NCBI GenBank assembly: GCA_964017235.1
Contig: OZ024929.1
Coordinates: 24,983,464 to 25,047,463 of the forward strand
Source: Sabellastarte sp. h YS-2021
Taxonomy: Eukaryota; Annelida; Polychaeta; Sabellida; Sabellidae
Length of the DNA: 64,000 nt
Direction: 5' to 3'
Part shown: one piece after another, positions 35,389 through 46,594 of the stretch
Layout: each line of letters starts with the position of its first letter
Numbering within the stretch: the stretch's first letter is position 1
Translations under genes and position numbers: made by a program
The notes under the pieces: generated by a model
Databases searched by the model: none
What the model saw: only the letters and a program-made list of their open reading frames with translations
What the model was told of the DNA's origin: nothing

Positions 35389-35609
35389 TGCCTTGCTACC
35401 ATTTATCGCCGGGTACAAATTATCGCCACCAATAAATAAAATGTTCAAATTTCAGTAATGACCACAAATATTGAAGGGTTTTTGTTTTGTATTTGTTCTG
35501 TTCACTCTGGAAATAATTTTACATTATTTGCTAGATGTGGGATGTACTTTTGCTCAAGTTATGTCTATTTGAATTCTGTCTGGCGATAATTGGTACCCGG
35601 CGATAATCC
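35389..35609. mobile_element. Short foldback element, TATCGCCGGGTACCAATTAT units
   Basis: Left arm TTATCGCCGGGTACAAATTA (from about 35403), right arm GATAATTGGTACCCGGCGAT (35585-35604). The left edge TGCCTTGCTACCA is shared with the mirrored ends of the element at 45068-45308, so the two are related. Confidence 0.72.
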
Positions 35610-35619
35610 AGTGTTGCTT

Positions 35620-35830
35620 CTAGGCCGTGTTTTACACGGGATCATGCATTAATTCGCCCACAAACGCGGATTTTATTGAAGTCTGCGGCAACCAAATTAT
35701 ACAAAAACACTTAATTCGCAAGGTGATGCGGGAAATGTATGAAGCGAAAAGACGAGAGAAAATCGAAACACTGCACGGATCGAGAGTTTGTCAAGGTTTT
35801 GATTTTTCTGTCGAAAAGCGTTTCGAATAA
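35620..35830. other. CpG-rich patch of unknown role
   Basis: A 200-base stretch unusually rich in CG for this window (for example AATTCGCAAGGTGATGCGGG, AAGCGAAAAGACGAGAG). It contains a plus-strand open frame of 67 codons that matches no family I know. It could be a promoter or first exon of a neighbouring gene, or an old repeat. Confidence 0.3.
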
Positions 35831-36303
35831 TGCTTGTTGACAATGTGGTTTCATTATCGTTTGCAAGTATGAAGCATCTCAAATATATTATGTGCTACAG
35901 ACAATATTTAGGTATATTACACCTAAAAACATAAAAATATGCATACAGTGGATGGTTACATCAAAAATGGAAGCAGGAAGAAACAACACTGTCATTAGTC
36001 TGGATTGGGATTGTCACGTCTACTTCCTTATTTGCTATGCGAAAGTGCACAAGTTTTAATGGCAATCTTATAACAATAAATATTTTTTCTTCTGTTTTGT
36101 GTCAAGATGAGGTTTGTGTCATAATATGGCGCCAAGCAGTACACATGTACAGTATACTGGCAATCTACCAGGAAATACCCAAAATCATTATTTTGATTTT
36201 AAATTCTATTTTTAAATTCTATATTTTGTGGCTTTCTACCAGTAAATGCCCATACTTTAGAAAATATTTTAAATTTATTATTGTCGGCTTTGTGTCTTCT
36301 TCA
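35831..36303. other. Intergenic stretch
   Basis: Weak traces of the ACCAGTGAACGCCC family near 36150 and 36235; otherwise nothing recognised. Confidence 0.3.
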
Positions 36304-36520
36304 GGGGCCACGGTAACACTCGCCTCCCACCTCTGAGGTCAGCGGTTCAAAGCCTGGACCTTATGTGGGAAAGTTGGTAGTTGCTTACCGATGGTCGGCA
36401 GTTCACAGCACAGAACCTTAACCAACTGTATGTACTGATTTCCTCTGCCCACAAAACTACCCATCATTATATGACCTGTACAGTGTTGAAAGTGAAAAAA
36501 TCCCTTAGTAACAAAATTAA
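36304..36520 (+). mobile_element. tRNA-derived SINE, copy 5
   Basis: The family body is present (TGTGGGAAAGTTGGTAGTTG, GGTCGGCAGTTCACAG) with box B GCGGTTCAAAGCC. Part of box A is lost. An 11 bp duplication TGTCTTCTTCA flanks it at 36293-36303 and 36521-36531. Confidence 0.92.
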
Positions 36521-36636
36521 TGTCTTCTTCATCAAGGAAAAAAAAATTAAAAGGACATACAGTACAATTAATTAATGCTTTGATAATGCTGTTCAACCTT
36601 TTTTAAAAGTGTTATATTTTGGTAATATATCTGTAT

Positions 36637-37228
36637 GGTATCCGGAGGTTTCGTACCACGGAGGTTTCGTCCCCTGGAGGTTTCGTCCCATTTATTTTCA
36701 TACTTTCCTTATAAAAAATACAGAGACTGTACTCTATAACAATACTTAGATCATTTCTAACTTAGATTTCAAATATTTCTTAGATTTCAAGTAAGAAATT
36801 TTTTAACTGAACATTCCTAACTTTTGTTTCATGAATACAAAGTTCAAGAAAAACTTAGATCTAAGGTCAAATCATCAAAGTATTGTAGAATATGGGGGTC
36901 CGAATATGGCCCCAGTTGATCTAATGCACTTGGTTCCTAAGCAGCATTTATAAAATATTGTTGGGATACCCTAAGGGATTCTGTGATCTCATATATAAAA
37001 TGCATTCATCAATATTAATTCTACAAATTTTCAACTAATTTTCCATGCAAAATATTTTATCTTCAAGCAACATTTCTAAAATATTGTTGTAGGAAACCCC
37101 ATGGAATTCCATGACCTCACATTTTACATGTGTACATGAATATTAATGAGTTATTCTCATAGATCAGTTGGGATGAAACCTCCACACTTTTGGGACGAAA
37201 CCTCCATGGTACGAAACCTCCGGTATTC
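36637..37228. mobile_element. hAT-like MITE with GGAGGTTTCGTCCC repeat arms
   Basis: The left arm (36637-36695) holds three tandem copies of GGAGGTTTCGTMCC; the right arm (37165-37228) holds the mirror set. An exact 8 bp duplication ATCTGTAT flanks it (36629-36636, 37229-37236), as expected for hAT transposition. The interior has a diverged direct duplication (AGCARCATTTMTAAAATATT). 592 bp, no transposase. Confidence 0.85.
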
Positions 37229-37236
37229 ATCTGTAT

Positions 37237-37370
37237 TATAGGCTGTTTTTAAGACAAACTGGAAATACCAGAGAACGCCCATTTTGTACACCTATAGAAG
37301 TATTTCTCCTTGACCACTAAGAAAGAAATATAAGGCAGGCGTTCACTGGTAGATGGGCGTTTACTGGTAG
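37237..37370. repeat. Small inverted-repeat element, 'ACCAGTGAACGCCC' family, copy 2
   Basis: ATACCAGAGAACGCCCATTT ... GGCGTTCACTGGTAGATGGG with the same interior as 463-598. It directly abuts the preceding MITE. Confidence 0.65.
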
Positions 37371-37641
37371 AAAGCCAATAGGTTTATTTTTATTTGTCCA
37401 GACTATGAAGTTACATTTACTTTTGTAAATAGCTGGTTAGCCAAGTGGCCTTGACCAATAACATGTCCACTGTTAAAAATGGCTAAATAAACTGTAAAAG
37501 TATTTTCCATTAGTTTAATGTTTATCTTGAAATCGTCCCCCAGAATTTTTAACCCTTCCCCCACAATTTTTGCAGTGGTGGGGGATCGCCCCAACTTTTT
37601 GAAATTCCTAGAATCAACACTGTAATCGGTAGCAAGGCAGT

Positions 37642-37941
37642 AACCCCTTAAAGACCTTATCTGTCGACTCGCAGTCGACAGCAATGTGTGTTCTATAGTA
37701 CCATGTCTGTCGGCTAGCAGTCGACACCCCCATATGATATGTCAGCTTTCCTTCAGCTCTGTAGAATTAAACGTCTTGGTATACTGAAATACGTTATTTA
37801 AAATATTATGTACGAGGACGTTATAGACAACGTAAATCACTTGTGGTGTGTGTTTTAGCAACTTAAACTGTCTGTAGGCTCTTCATCCCGGATTTTCTTT
37901 CAGTATAGTAGAATACTGCTCCCTTGGTGGCGAAGGGGTTA
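37642..37941. repeat. Possible short TIR element
   Basis: GTAACCCCTTAAAG on the left and GAAGGGGTTAAC on the right mirror over about 12 bases. Near the left end is a palindromic pair CTGTCGACTCGCAGTCGACA / CTGTCGGCTAGCAGTCGACA. About 300 bp. Weak on its own. Confidence 0.45.
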
Positions 37942-38793
37942 ACATAATCAATGATAGCATCATACCCAACATTTATAAATTGAAAATATATATTGCTGTT
38001 TAATGACACGACAAAATTCTTTAGGGGATAAACCTATTTTACAGAAATTTATGAGCGTTGCCAATGACAACCAAATTTTATTTTACTTTGAAAATTCATG
38101 TACCATTTCACTATTTTAATGAACCTTACATTCAACTTTATTTTATCAAACGTATATATATTTTTTTTCGTGAAAGACATCATAGGGAAGGCCTTTTTTA
38201 CAACAGGTCTTGGTTTTGGTCATGTGACTTGCGATTTCTAAAGCTTTCTCATAGAAACTTGGGAGAGCTTTAGAACTGTTCTTAAAAAAGAAATGCTCCC
38301 AAAATAATGGAGAGAAATTGGAAATGGGCCGTTTCTAAAAAAAATACTCCCCAATCTAAGCCGCCCATCATGTTTAGAAAGTATGGGGAAATTATGCAAG
38401 TCTCTGACTTGTTCTTTGTGATGCTGAATATTTATTTACTGTGGGTTTCGCCATCTCGTTAGGGTCCAAGCATGGCACATTGATAAACTTTGTCTGGACC
38501 GGGTTTCCGTCCCGCCGCCATTTGCTATTGATAAACTGATGGACGCAATGGTGTGGGACAGATTTTCCTAGTATTTGTTTTTTGTGTAATTTTTGAACGG
38601 TATACTTCTACACATATTACCACAAGTATAAAGGGTTATTTGTATTCTTCAGGTATGTAAGGATGCCCCTCACTATTTGATGACTATATCCAACCGGTAG
38701 GGCTAATCACCGCAAGGAGGGAAATACCGCAAGGAGACTGAAAGGAGATTAAAATACCGCAAGGAGATTTCAAACCAATTCAAGTTATTAATT

Positions 38794-40307
38794 ATGTCCA
38801 CCTCACTGGGGGGTGGACATATTATTTTTGCTTTTTCCGCCGTCTGGCGTCGCACTTGGTTTCCAGACATTTTAGGCAACAGTTCTTATCCTATCTTTAC
38901 CAAATTTGGCATGCAGGTTTATTGGGTTAATAGCTTGTATGGGATTGCTTTTGGTGATGATAGCTCTATAGCTAACTGAGTAACAGCTACTTTGCTACTT
39001 TTGAGTAGCTCTTTGGTTTCCAGACATTTTAAGGAATGCTATCAAGCCTAGCTTTCTGAAATTTGGTATGGAGGTTCATTGGGTTAATAGCTTGTATGGG
39101 ATTGCTTTTGGGGGGAATTGCTTCATAGATGAGTGAGTAATTAATTAAATAAATGAGTAATTGGCTATTTTGAATACTGAAAAAGGCAAATGTGCTCATA
39201 TCTCCTAAACCGTGCGAGATAGAGCGATTTCGTCGAAATTTTCGACCCACAGGGTATCTAAGGAATGTACTCTTTGCAATTTTCAAAAAATTTTCCACTC
39301 CCCAAAAATGGCGGCCATTTTGAATTTTCAAATTTTTGCCAAAAATGGCAAAACACAAATTTGCTTCTATCTCCTTAACCGTGCGAGATAGAGCGATTTC
39401 GTCGAAATTTTCGACCCACAGGGTATCTAAGGAATGTATTCTTCACAATTCTCAAAAAAATTTCCCCTCCCCAAAAATGGCGGCCATTTTAATTTTTCGA
39501 ATTTTTGCCAAAAATGGCAAAACACAAATTTGCTCATATCTCCTTAACCGTGCGAGATAGAGCGATTTCGTCGAAATTTTCGAACCACAGGCTATCTAAG
39601 GAATGTACTGTTTGCAATTTCCAAAAAAATTTCCACTCCCCAAAAATGGCGGCCATTTTGATTTTTCGAATTTTTGCCAAGAATGGCAAAACACAAAATT
39701 GCTTCTATCTCCTTAACCGTGCGAGATAGAGCGATTTCGTCGAAATTTTCGACCCACAGGGTATCTAAGAAATGTACTCTTTGCAATTTTCAAAAAAAAT
39801 TCCCCTCCCCAAAAATGGCGGCCATTTTGAATTTTCGAATTTTTGCCCAAAATGGAAAAACACAAATTGGCCTTAACCGTGCAAAATAGAGTTATTTCGT
39901 CGAAATTTTCGACCCATAGGGTATCTAAGAAATGTACTCTTGGCAATTTTCAAAAAAATTTTCCTTTTCCCAAAAATGGCGGCCATTTTGAATTTTCAAA
40001 TTTTTGCCAAAAATAGAAAAATAGGAATTTGCTTCTATCTTCTTAACCGTGCAAGATAGAGTGATTTCGTCAAAATTTTCGACCCAACCAATGCAAAAAG
40101 GCATGAAGCTGAAATAATTTACATCTACACTAACAAATATTTAAGCATCATTGATATATTTTACAAATGAAACAGGGTCTTGTAAGACTAATGTACAATT
40201 TTGGCAAAAGGTTCATGGGGTGGACATTACACATGATAATGTGTGTTCTTCTATGCTATCCTGTTTCTATTCGCATCTACTATCAACAGGGCGTCCTATT
40301 TCTAGTT
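38794..40307. mobile_element. Tandem-repeat element with ~170 bp GGCGGCCATTTT array
   Basis: It begins ATGTCCACCTCACTGGGGGG (itself a hairpin with GGTGGACAT). It holds two diverged ~250 bp head segments (TTTCCAGACATTTTA, GGGTTAATAGCTTGTATGGG) and then about 5.4 units of 169 bp with GGCGGCC at 39308, 39477, 39646, 39815 and 39976. It ends with a tail containing the ACACAT-GATA-ATGTGT hairpin and closes at TTTCTAGTT. The tail and last units match 11460-11799 almost base for base. The CTAG end and nearby hairpin recall Helitron 3' ends, but the spacing is not typical. Confidence 0.7.
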
Positions 40308-41464
40308 AAAATATAGAACTTGCTACCCAACACTAGATAATAGTAGCCAATAATAGTAGCCAACCATTTGCATCAACGTCATTATGTGACAGGATGATGT
40401 TTTCGGTGAACAATGTCCCTTTTGGATGGCAAAACACGGATTATTAGTGCTGTACTTTGACAAAAAAATTAAACTTATGACTTTATAAATCATATATTTA
40501 AGTTCTGTAAAAAGGAAAATAATTCTAATATATTTCCTTAATGAATGCATAGCTTTTGAAAATATATTATTTGGCCTTTAATTATTATTTTGATATTCTA
40601 TAGGAACTTTTGTTAGTTTTCATTTGCAATTGAGAAACATTTACACGAAAAATGTATATCGAAAGTATACTATATTTAAATGATTATTTATCTTTGAAAA
40701 ATTTGTCCATTTTTGTTCTGTAAAAGGTATATTGATGTGAAGGAAATCAACAATTTGGTAAAATGAAAATAAGGAATTCTTCTATGACCTAACACTTTTA
40801 TATCTGCCTGTACTTAAGACACACATCACAGAAAAATGGATATTTTGCATTTTACTGAAAGTTCAGTGCTCTATATCTCGGCAATCCTGCATCCTAATGT
40901 TATTTTGCAAACAGTACCAGATAGCTAAGTGCTTGTACTTTTACGGGTGCAGTTTTGAAGTCAATATGATGCATATTTATTTTATAATTAATTTTTAAAA
41001 TAAGAGAAAAGGTATATCTTCCCATATACACCATGTGTTTTCTAGACATGTTCATTCAAACACGATCTCTTGCCGTCCAGTTCATAATATAGGAATAAAA
41101 GACGTATTCGAGTGCTTTATGATGGTTTTAAACTATCGATCAGCTGTATTAAAGCCATGAAGCCCGAGTTGTTTGTTTACATTTGTATGCGAAGGGATGA
41201 AACACGCAGAATTCAACAGCGTTGTTTTATTTACCGTTCTATATTCGAGATTCCAGCATTGTGCAAAAGACGTGTTCACGTTCACTGCGCAGCCTACCAT
41301 TTTAGAATATGTAACATTGTGACCTAAGATGCAAAGGGTCAATAGACTTCTGAACAGAAACACAGTTATTATAATGCCTTCTCTTGCATATCAATGCACT
41401 CAATTTTTATTCCCATAGTCTGTTCCCCATTTTCAATTCCAATCAAACCTGTAAGGAGGTAATA
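40308..41464. other. Mostly unique sequence with a CpG-rich patch
   Basis: 40308-41040 is AT-rich with nothing recognised. 41040-41330 is richer in CG and has a 71-codon open frame without a known family. It could be promoter-proximal DNA of FARSB, but no transcript signal is visible. Confidence 0.3.
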
Positions 41465-41840
41465 AAAAATGTCTAAAATGTGGAATATTACTTGTTAGTG
41501 ACCTACAGTCCACATTTCTTTCCAGATTTCTGTCATATTTGGCAGGTGGCTTGGTATGCTAGAGGACTCGCCACCTTATCTTTTTGGTAGGCTTTATGTC
41601 TAAATTAGGCCGCTGGTAGACAAAAATGTCTAAAATGTGGAATATTGCTTGTTAGCGACCTACAGTCCACATTTCTTTCATATTTGGCAGGTGGCTTGGT
41701 ATGCTAGAGGACTCGCCACCCTATCTTTTTGGTAGGGTTTATGTCTAAATTAGGCCTGTGGTACACAAAAATGTCTAAAATGTGGAATATTGCTTGTTAG
41801 TGACCTACAGTCCACATTTCTTTCATATTTGGCAGGTGGC
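41465..41840. repeat. Tandem repeat, 140-160 bp unit, ~2.5 copies
   Basis: Units start AATGTCTAAAATGTGGAATA at 41468, 41628 and 41769 and contain TTTGGCAGGTGGCTTGGTAT and GACTCGCCACC. The copies are very similar to one another. Confidence 0.88.
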
Positions 41841-41844
41841 TTAT

Positions 41845-42845
41845 CGCTTAAAAGTATTGCCAATTTTTCTCAAATAACTCATTCATCTACTTTTGGGAGA
41901 GCTTTCACATGGTGAAGTTTCAGACCCGTAGATAATTACTCACCTACTCAAAATGAGTAAATGCGAATTATCTCTTAAAAGTATTGCAGATAGCCAATTT
42001 TTCTCAAATAACTCATTCACCTACTTTTGGGAGAGCTTTCACATGGTGAAGTTTCAAACCCATAGCTAATTACTCACCTACTCAAAATGAGTAAATGCGA
42101 ATTATCTCTAAAAGTATTGCAGATAGCCAATTTTTCTCAAATAACTCATTCACCTACTTTTGGGAGAGCTTTTACTTGGTGAAGTTTCAGACCCCTAGCT
42201 AATTATTGACCTACTCAAAATGAGTAAATGCGAATTATCTGTAAAAGTATTGCGGATAGCCAATTTTTCTCAAATAACTCATTCATCTACTTTTGGGAGA
42301 GCTTTCACATGGTGAAGTTCCAGACCCGTAGGTAATTACTCACCTACTCAAAATGAGTAAATGCGAATTATCTCTAAAAGTATTGCAGATAGCCAATTTT
42401 TCTCAAATAACTCATTCATATACATTTTGGAGAGCTTTCAATTAGTGAATTTTGGTAAGGTAATTACTCACCTACTCAAAATGAGTACATGCGAATTATC
42501 TCTAAAAGTATTGCAGATAGCCAATTTTTCTCAAATAACTCATTCGCCTACTTTTGGAAGAGCTTTCACTTTGTGAAGTTTCAGACCCGTAGCTAATTAT
42601 TCACCTACTCAAAATGAGTAAATGCGAATTATCTCTAGAAGTATTGCAGATAGCCAGTATTTCTCAAATAACTCATTCACCTACATTTTGGAGAGCTTTC
42701 AATTAGTGAATTTTCAGATCCGTAGCTAATTACTCACCTACTCAAAATGAGTAAATGCCTATTATCACTGAAAGTATTGCAGATAGCCAGTATTTCTCAA
42801 ATAACTCATTCACCTACATTTTGGAGAGCTTTCACATGCTAAAGT
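41845..42845. repeat. Tandem array, ~133 bp unit, ~7.5 copies
   Basis: The unit contains AATGAGTAAATGCGAATTAT, AGATAGCCAATTTTTCTC and TTTGGGAGAGCTTTCACATG. ATGCGAATT recurs near 41964, 42095, 42228, 42361, 42489, 42622 and 42756. It is followed at 42850-43145 by a single unit of the 155 bp family seen at 5460. Confidence 0.9.
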
Positions 42846-43762
42846 TTTTTTATGAATTTTTAAAATAATTTTTAATGCATTAAAATTAATGAAATCATGC
42901 ACTAAATCAATTATAACTTGAAAAATATTGCATTTAGAGCACTTTGTTAAAATATGTTATTCAGCTACTTTTTCCATAGCTACAACATGGTGAGTAACTT
43001 GAGTGTCTATCTCAATAGCTAAGTGAGTAATACCTATTTTTGGACTTTTCACTAACTTCCATCATGAGTAAAGTCACTTGTAACTTTTAGGTCAGCTATA
43101 ACATAGTAAAATTTCAGACCTCTAGCTCGTGGCATAGCTGAGTAATAGCTACTTTTGCCTTTGCCGGTGGATACATCTTGCATCTGGCCACAGATGCGTC
43201 CTTGGTCTGTTTTTTTATAGGTTGTCAGTGAGCCTGGGGAAATAACATTATAACTTTTTGTCATAACAATGAAACCCAAATTGTAAACAAATTGTGTTCT
43301 TGTGTACAAAAGGGGCCCCATCTTGAATCAGTAAGGAAAACAACACTGTCAGGTACACCCAGAAACATCCTATCTTCATTGTGCCTTGTTAACATTTTTA
43401 AATTTTATTTTATGCAGGGTACTATTAGCGTTTATTGTTTTTCTTCCAGTGTTGTATAGTTCTTAGTAGTGACAGTTTAATTTTGCTGGTGATTTGTAAC
43501 TATGGGGATCTTACTGCCCAGCTACCCAAGTTCATCACTTGCATTTTATCAATCTCAGTGACTTTTAGTCTTTATGTTCCCTTAAAATTTGTATATAAAC
43601 AAAATTAATACAGGCCAAATAGATAAATTCAGCATAAAAACACACCGAAAACCTTTTGTTCTAGCATTATAAATCTCCTTGCGGTATATCAATCTCCTTG
43701 CGGTCTCCTTGCTGTATTTCCCTCCTTGCGGTAAATAGCCCAACCCCTATCCAATTGATATG

Positions 43763-44444
43763 AACACATATCAACACATTTTTAAATGTAAATAAACTCC
43801 ACCTTCCGTTCCTGCTGCCATTAATATACATTATTGTAATGTCTGAACATTTGCTGGCTGAACTGCCGAATCCCCCGACGGAAGTAGAAATATGCTAATT
43901 ATGCTTCAAAACAATGAATATGTTCATATTGAATCATGAATACATTAAAGTTTATCTTTTTGAATCGGCAAAAAGTCGACATATTTTATACATTACATAG
44001 CCCATTTATTTTATCATTTTGTTGACTTTGTCGACTTTCTATCAAATTGGCGACTTTGTCAACCTCCTCACCAATACCTAATGAGAAAGGACAAGTGAAA
44101 CTGGATAAGAGAACAGAAATATGTCATTCGGGATTTACACAGAAAACAATTACTTAGGGAGCTTTGTCTCATATCATGCGTCCATCAGTATAGGAATAGC
44201 AGTTGGCAACAGGGCAGAAACTTTGTCTAAATTAGAAAATTTTGTCATAAATAATTTACACTGACTACAGCGATATGTCTTGGGTAATGACTGTGCAGTA
44301 ATTTATTCCCATTTTTCCATTACATGGACCAGTTTGTGCCTATGCTGATATTACCAAAATCTTTTTGCCACACAATCGTGGATTGAAGTTTTTCCTTCCA
44401 GTCATGTGACATCGAAAATAATCAGCCCACATATGGTACTCATA
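43763..44444. other. Intergenic or 5' FARSB region
   Basis: Nothing recognised. Confidence 0.3.
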
Positions 44445-44948
44445 GGGATGGGTCAGTATGAAAAATATGTACATCGGGAGGTCGCCAATGGAAAACTGTA
44501 CCGATTCCTGGACTCTGCGTTTTAGTACATTCCTAACAAACATGGACGTTGTGTCTTCACAACATCACAATAAAATTGGCCAATTTAGGCCAAATGCACG
44601 AAATATGAGATAAAAGCTTATAATTTCTTCAGATTTCTTGTTTGTTTCCAATATTTTAAGTTTTCCGTCAGTTATATGAGCTGACAAGTGAGACTGGGGT
44701 TATAAATTGTTGTAACCAAAAATGTCAGTTCTGTTCAACGTAATCGAGAGTAGTCTATAAAGTCTGCAAATGCATGGAAATTTGGGATAAGAGCTTATAA
44801 TTTCTTCAGATTTTGGGTATGTTTCTAATATTTTAACTCTTCCTTCCATTATTTGTACTGACAAGCGAAGTGGCGGTTGTAAAATCTCATTACGTTATTT
44901 CAGTAAAATAGTCTCGATGACTAGATACCGGGCCTACCGACCCATCCC
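44445..44948. repeat. Possible TIR element, GGGATGGGTC ends
   Basis: GGGATGGGTCAGTA at 44445 is mirrored by TACCGACCCATCCC ending at 44948. It contains a diverged internal duplication (GGATAAGAGCTTATAATTTCTTC). The minus-strand 67-codon frame at 44340-44543 overlaps the end and is not supported as a gene. Confidence 0.5.
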
Positions 44949-45067
44949 TTACTACTTATTTATGACTTGCTACAATGGAAAGTCACTAACATACACTTGG
45001 TGATGCAACTCACTGAGATAATAAAATATCATATCTATAATATGCGTGTCATCATAAAAAACTATAT

Positions 45068-45308
45068 TGCCTTGCAACCAATAGTCGCCATGTACCGACT
45101 GTCACTAGGTAAAATTAAAATGAACATAACTTTGCAAACAGTCACCTCTAATTAAGTGTATTAAATGACTTAAAAAGAGGGAGAACTGTTTCAAAGTGAT
45201 TGGAACCAATTTTAAAAGGCTTTCAAAATATGTAGCCATTACTGAAATATGCACATTTTGTTTACTGGAGGTAATAATTGGTACCTTGCAATAATTGGTA
45301 GCAAGGCA
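45068..45308. mobile_element. Short foldback element, TGCCTTGCTACCAATTATTG ends
   Basis: TGCCTTGCAACCAATAGTCG at the left is mirrored by CAATAATTGGTAGCAAGGCA at the right. The left end unit is shared with the element at 35389. About 240 bp, no coding capacity. Confidence 0.7.
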
Positions 45309-45539
45309 GTATCTTTTGAAATATGCCATCTGTCGGACTGAAAAGAGACCTTCTGCATGACCCACTAAGCGGGCAATACAGTAAGTGGTGAATGGTATCA
45401 AGAGTATTTGGAGTTTCAGTGGCCATAACATCATGTTCAGAAAGCACAGGGAAGTAATGCAGGTCTCTTGCTTGTTCTTTGTGGTATTGGATATTTATGT
45501 ACTGTGGATTTTACAGTCTAAATCAAATTGATCAAAACA

Positions 45540-46470
45540 CAGCAGAATTTTGTCATTAAGTGAGTGTACATAAGCACCATCATAGTGTGATTTTGATATG
45601 ACCTTACCATGGTGGTATTGACCTTTAAAATCTTATCTGGTTTTGTCTGGACTGTATCATGGGAAGCATACTTGTATACACTTTGGTTAGGGGTGTAGGT
45701 GTGTGATGTCATGGTGTGATTTTGATTTAGTCTTGCCATAGTGACCTTGACCTTTAAAATATTTCCATTCTATATCTTGGAAACCATAAGGTGCAGAGAA
45801 GTGGTATTTGGTAGGGACATTGTTTGGAGGGTGTAGGTGTACAAGGTCATTGCTGTGACCTTGAATCGACAGTTGATCATGCTGTAATGACCTTGACCTT
45901 AAAAATTTTGTCTGTGCAATCTCATGGAAACCAAAAGTTATAGAAAGTCTGTATGAGGCAGGGTTATTGGTTGGAAAATGTATCTGTATAATGTCGTGTG
46001 ATGTTGATCTGATATTTGATCTTAATAATGCATCAACATTGAATTTTACTCTCCTTTGGGCTGTGTCTCAGAAACTGTAAGGTGTAAGAATGCTTACATG
46101 GTGGGTACATTGGTTGGAGGCAGGTCTTATCTGTGCAGCATTATGGTGTGACCTTTGATTTTGGCTCAGCCAGAATGTTGTCTGCTACCACATTTGAGAC
46201 ATATTTCTTCTATCACAAAGCTGTATTGATTGCTACAACTGATTGTTTTATTTAAATTTAACTATCCTACCCACATAGATCAATTAACAAATTTTACAGC
46301 ATCATAACTTGTAGTTTTCAAATTAATGCTGTCATCTTGTTATTGAATTATATTGTTTTGATATTTTGTCTTTACAGTATATTTTTTTCATTCTTTAGTG
46401 TTATTTCTCTTACACCTTTACATAACTTACACTGTCTGTTCTGAAAGACTCCTCATCTCCTGATGTCCAA
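45540..46470. mobile_element. Tandem-repeat element fragment, ~145 bp units
   Basis: About four diverged units (AAGGTGCAGAG near 45789, GGTGTAAGAATG near 46080; CCATAGTGACCTTGACCTTT) and the same tail as 12430-12740 (TTTGAGACATATTTCTTCTA, ACTGTCTGTTCTGAAAG). It ends about 70 bases before a FARSB exon. Confidence 0.7.
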
Positions 46471-46538
46471 TACTATTTCCCCAGGCTGTGGGGTTTTGGT
46501 GTCTCTGATGCTATTTTTTTCATTTCATGTCACAAAAG

Positions 46539-46594
46539 CTGAAGAAGAATTTGATGAGCTCTGCTTTGAGTTTGGATTGGAACTGGATGAAGTG
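46539..46594 (+). CDS. FARSB: FARSB exon ([18 protein letters not shown])
   Basis: Acceptor CACAAAAG, donor GAAGTG|GTATGT, 56 nt. The first two bases complete a codon from the unseen upstream exon. Confidence 0.9.

Larger units (their letters stand above)
38685..43762. mobile_element. Large foldback element, ACCGCAAGGAGA arms, loaded with other repeats
   Basis: The left arm (38685-38780) reads TAGGGCTAATCACCGCAAGG, then several ACCGCAAGGAGA units. The right arm (43670-43762) reads TCTCCTTGCGGT units and ends TTGCGGTAAATAGCCCAACC, the mirror in the same order. Between them lie a 170 bp array element (38794-40307), a three-unit repeat (41465-41840) and a 133 bp array (41845-42845). Either a 5 kb element gathered later insertions, or two related arms lie apart by chance; the matching order of sub-motifs favours the first. 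Confidence 0.6.

Noticed and set aside
44340-44543. Minus-strand 67-codon frame with a plausible start
   Set aside because: No recognisable family, no supported splice partners, and it overlaps the end of a possible TIR element.
43763-46538. Start-codon exon of FARSB
   Set aside because: I looked for an MPTVSVKRDLLF-like coding stretch ending in phase 1 before a GT donor and found none, so exon 1 is left unplaced.
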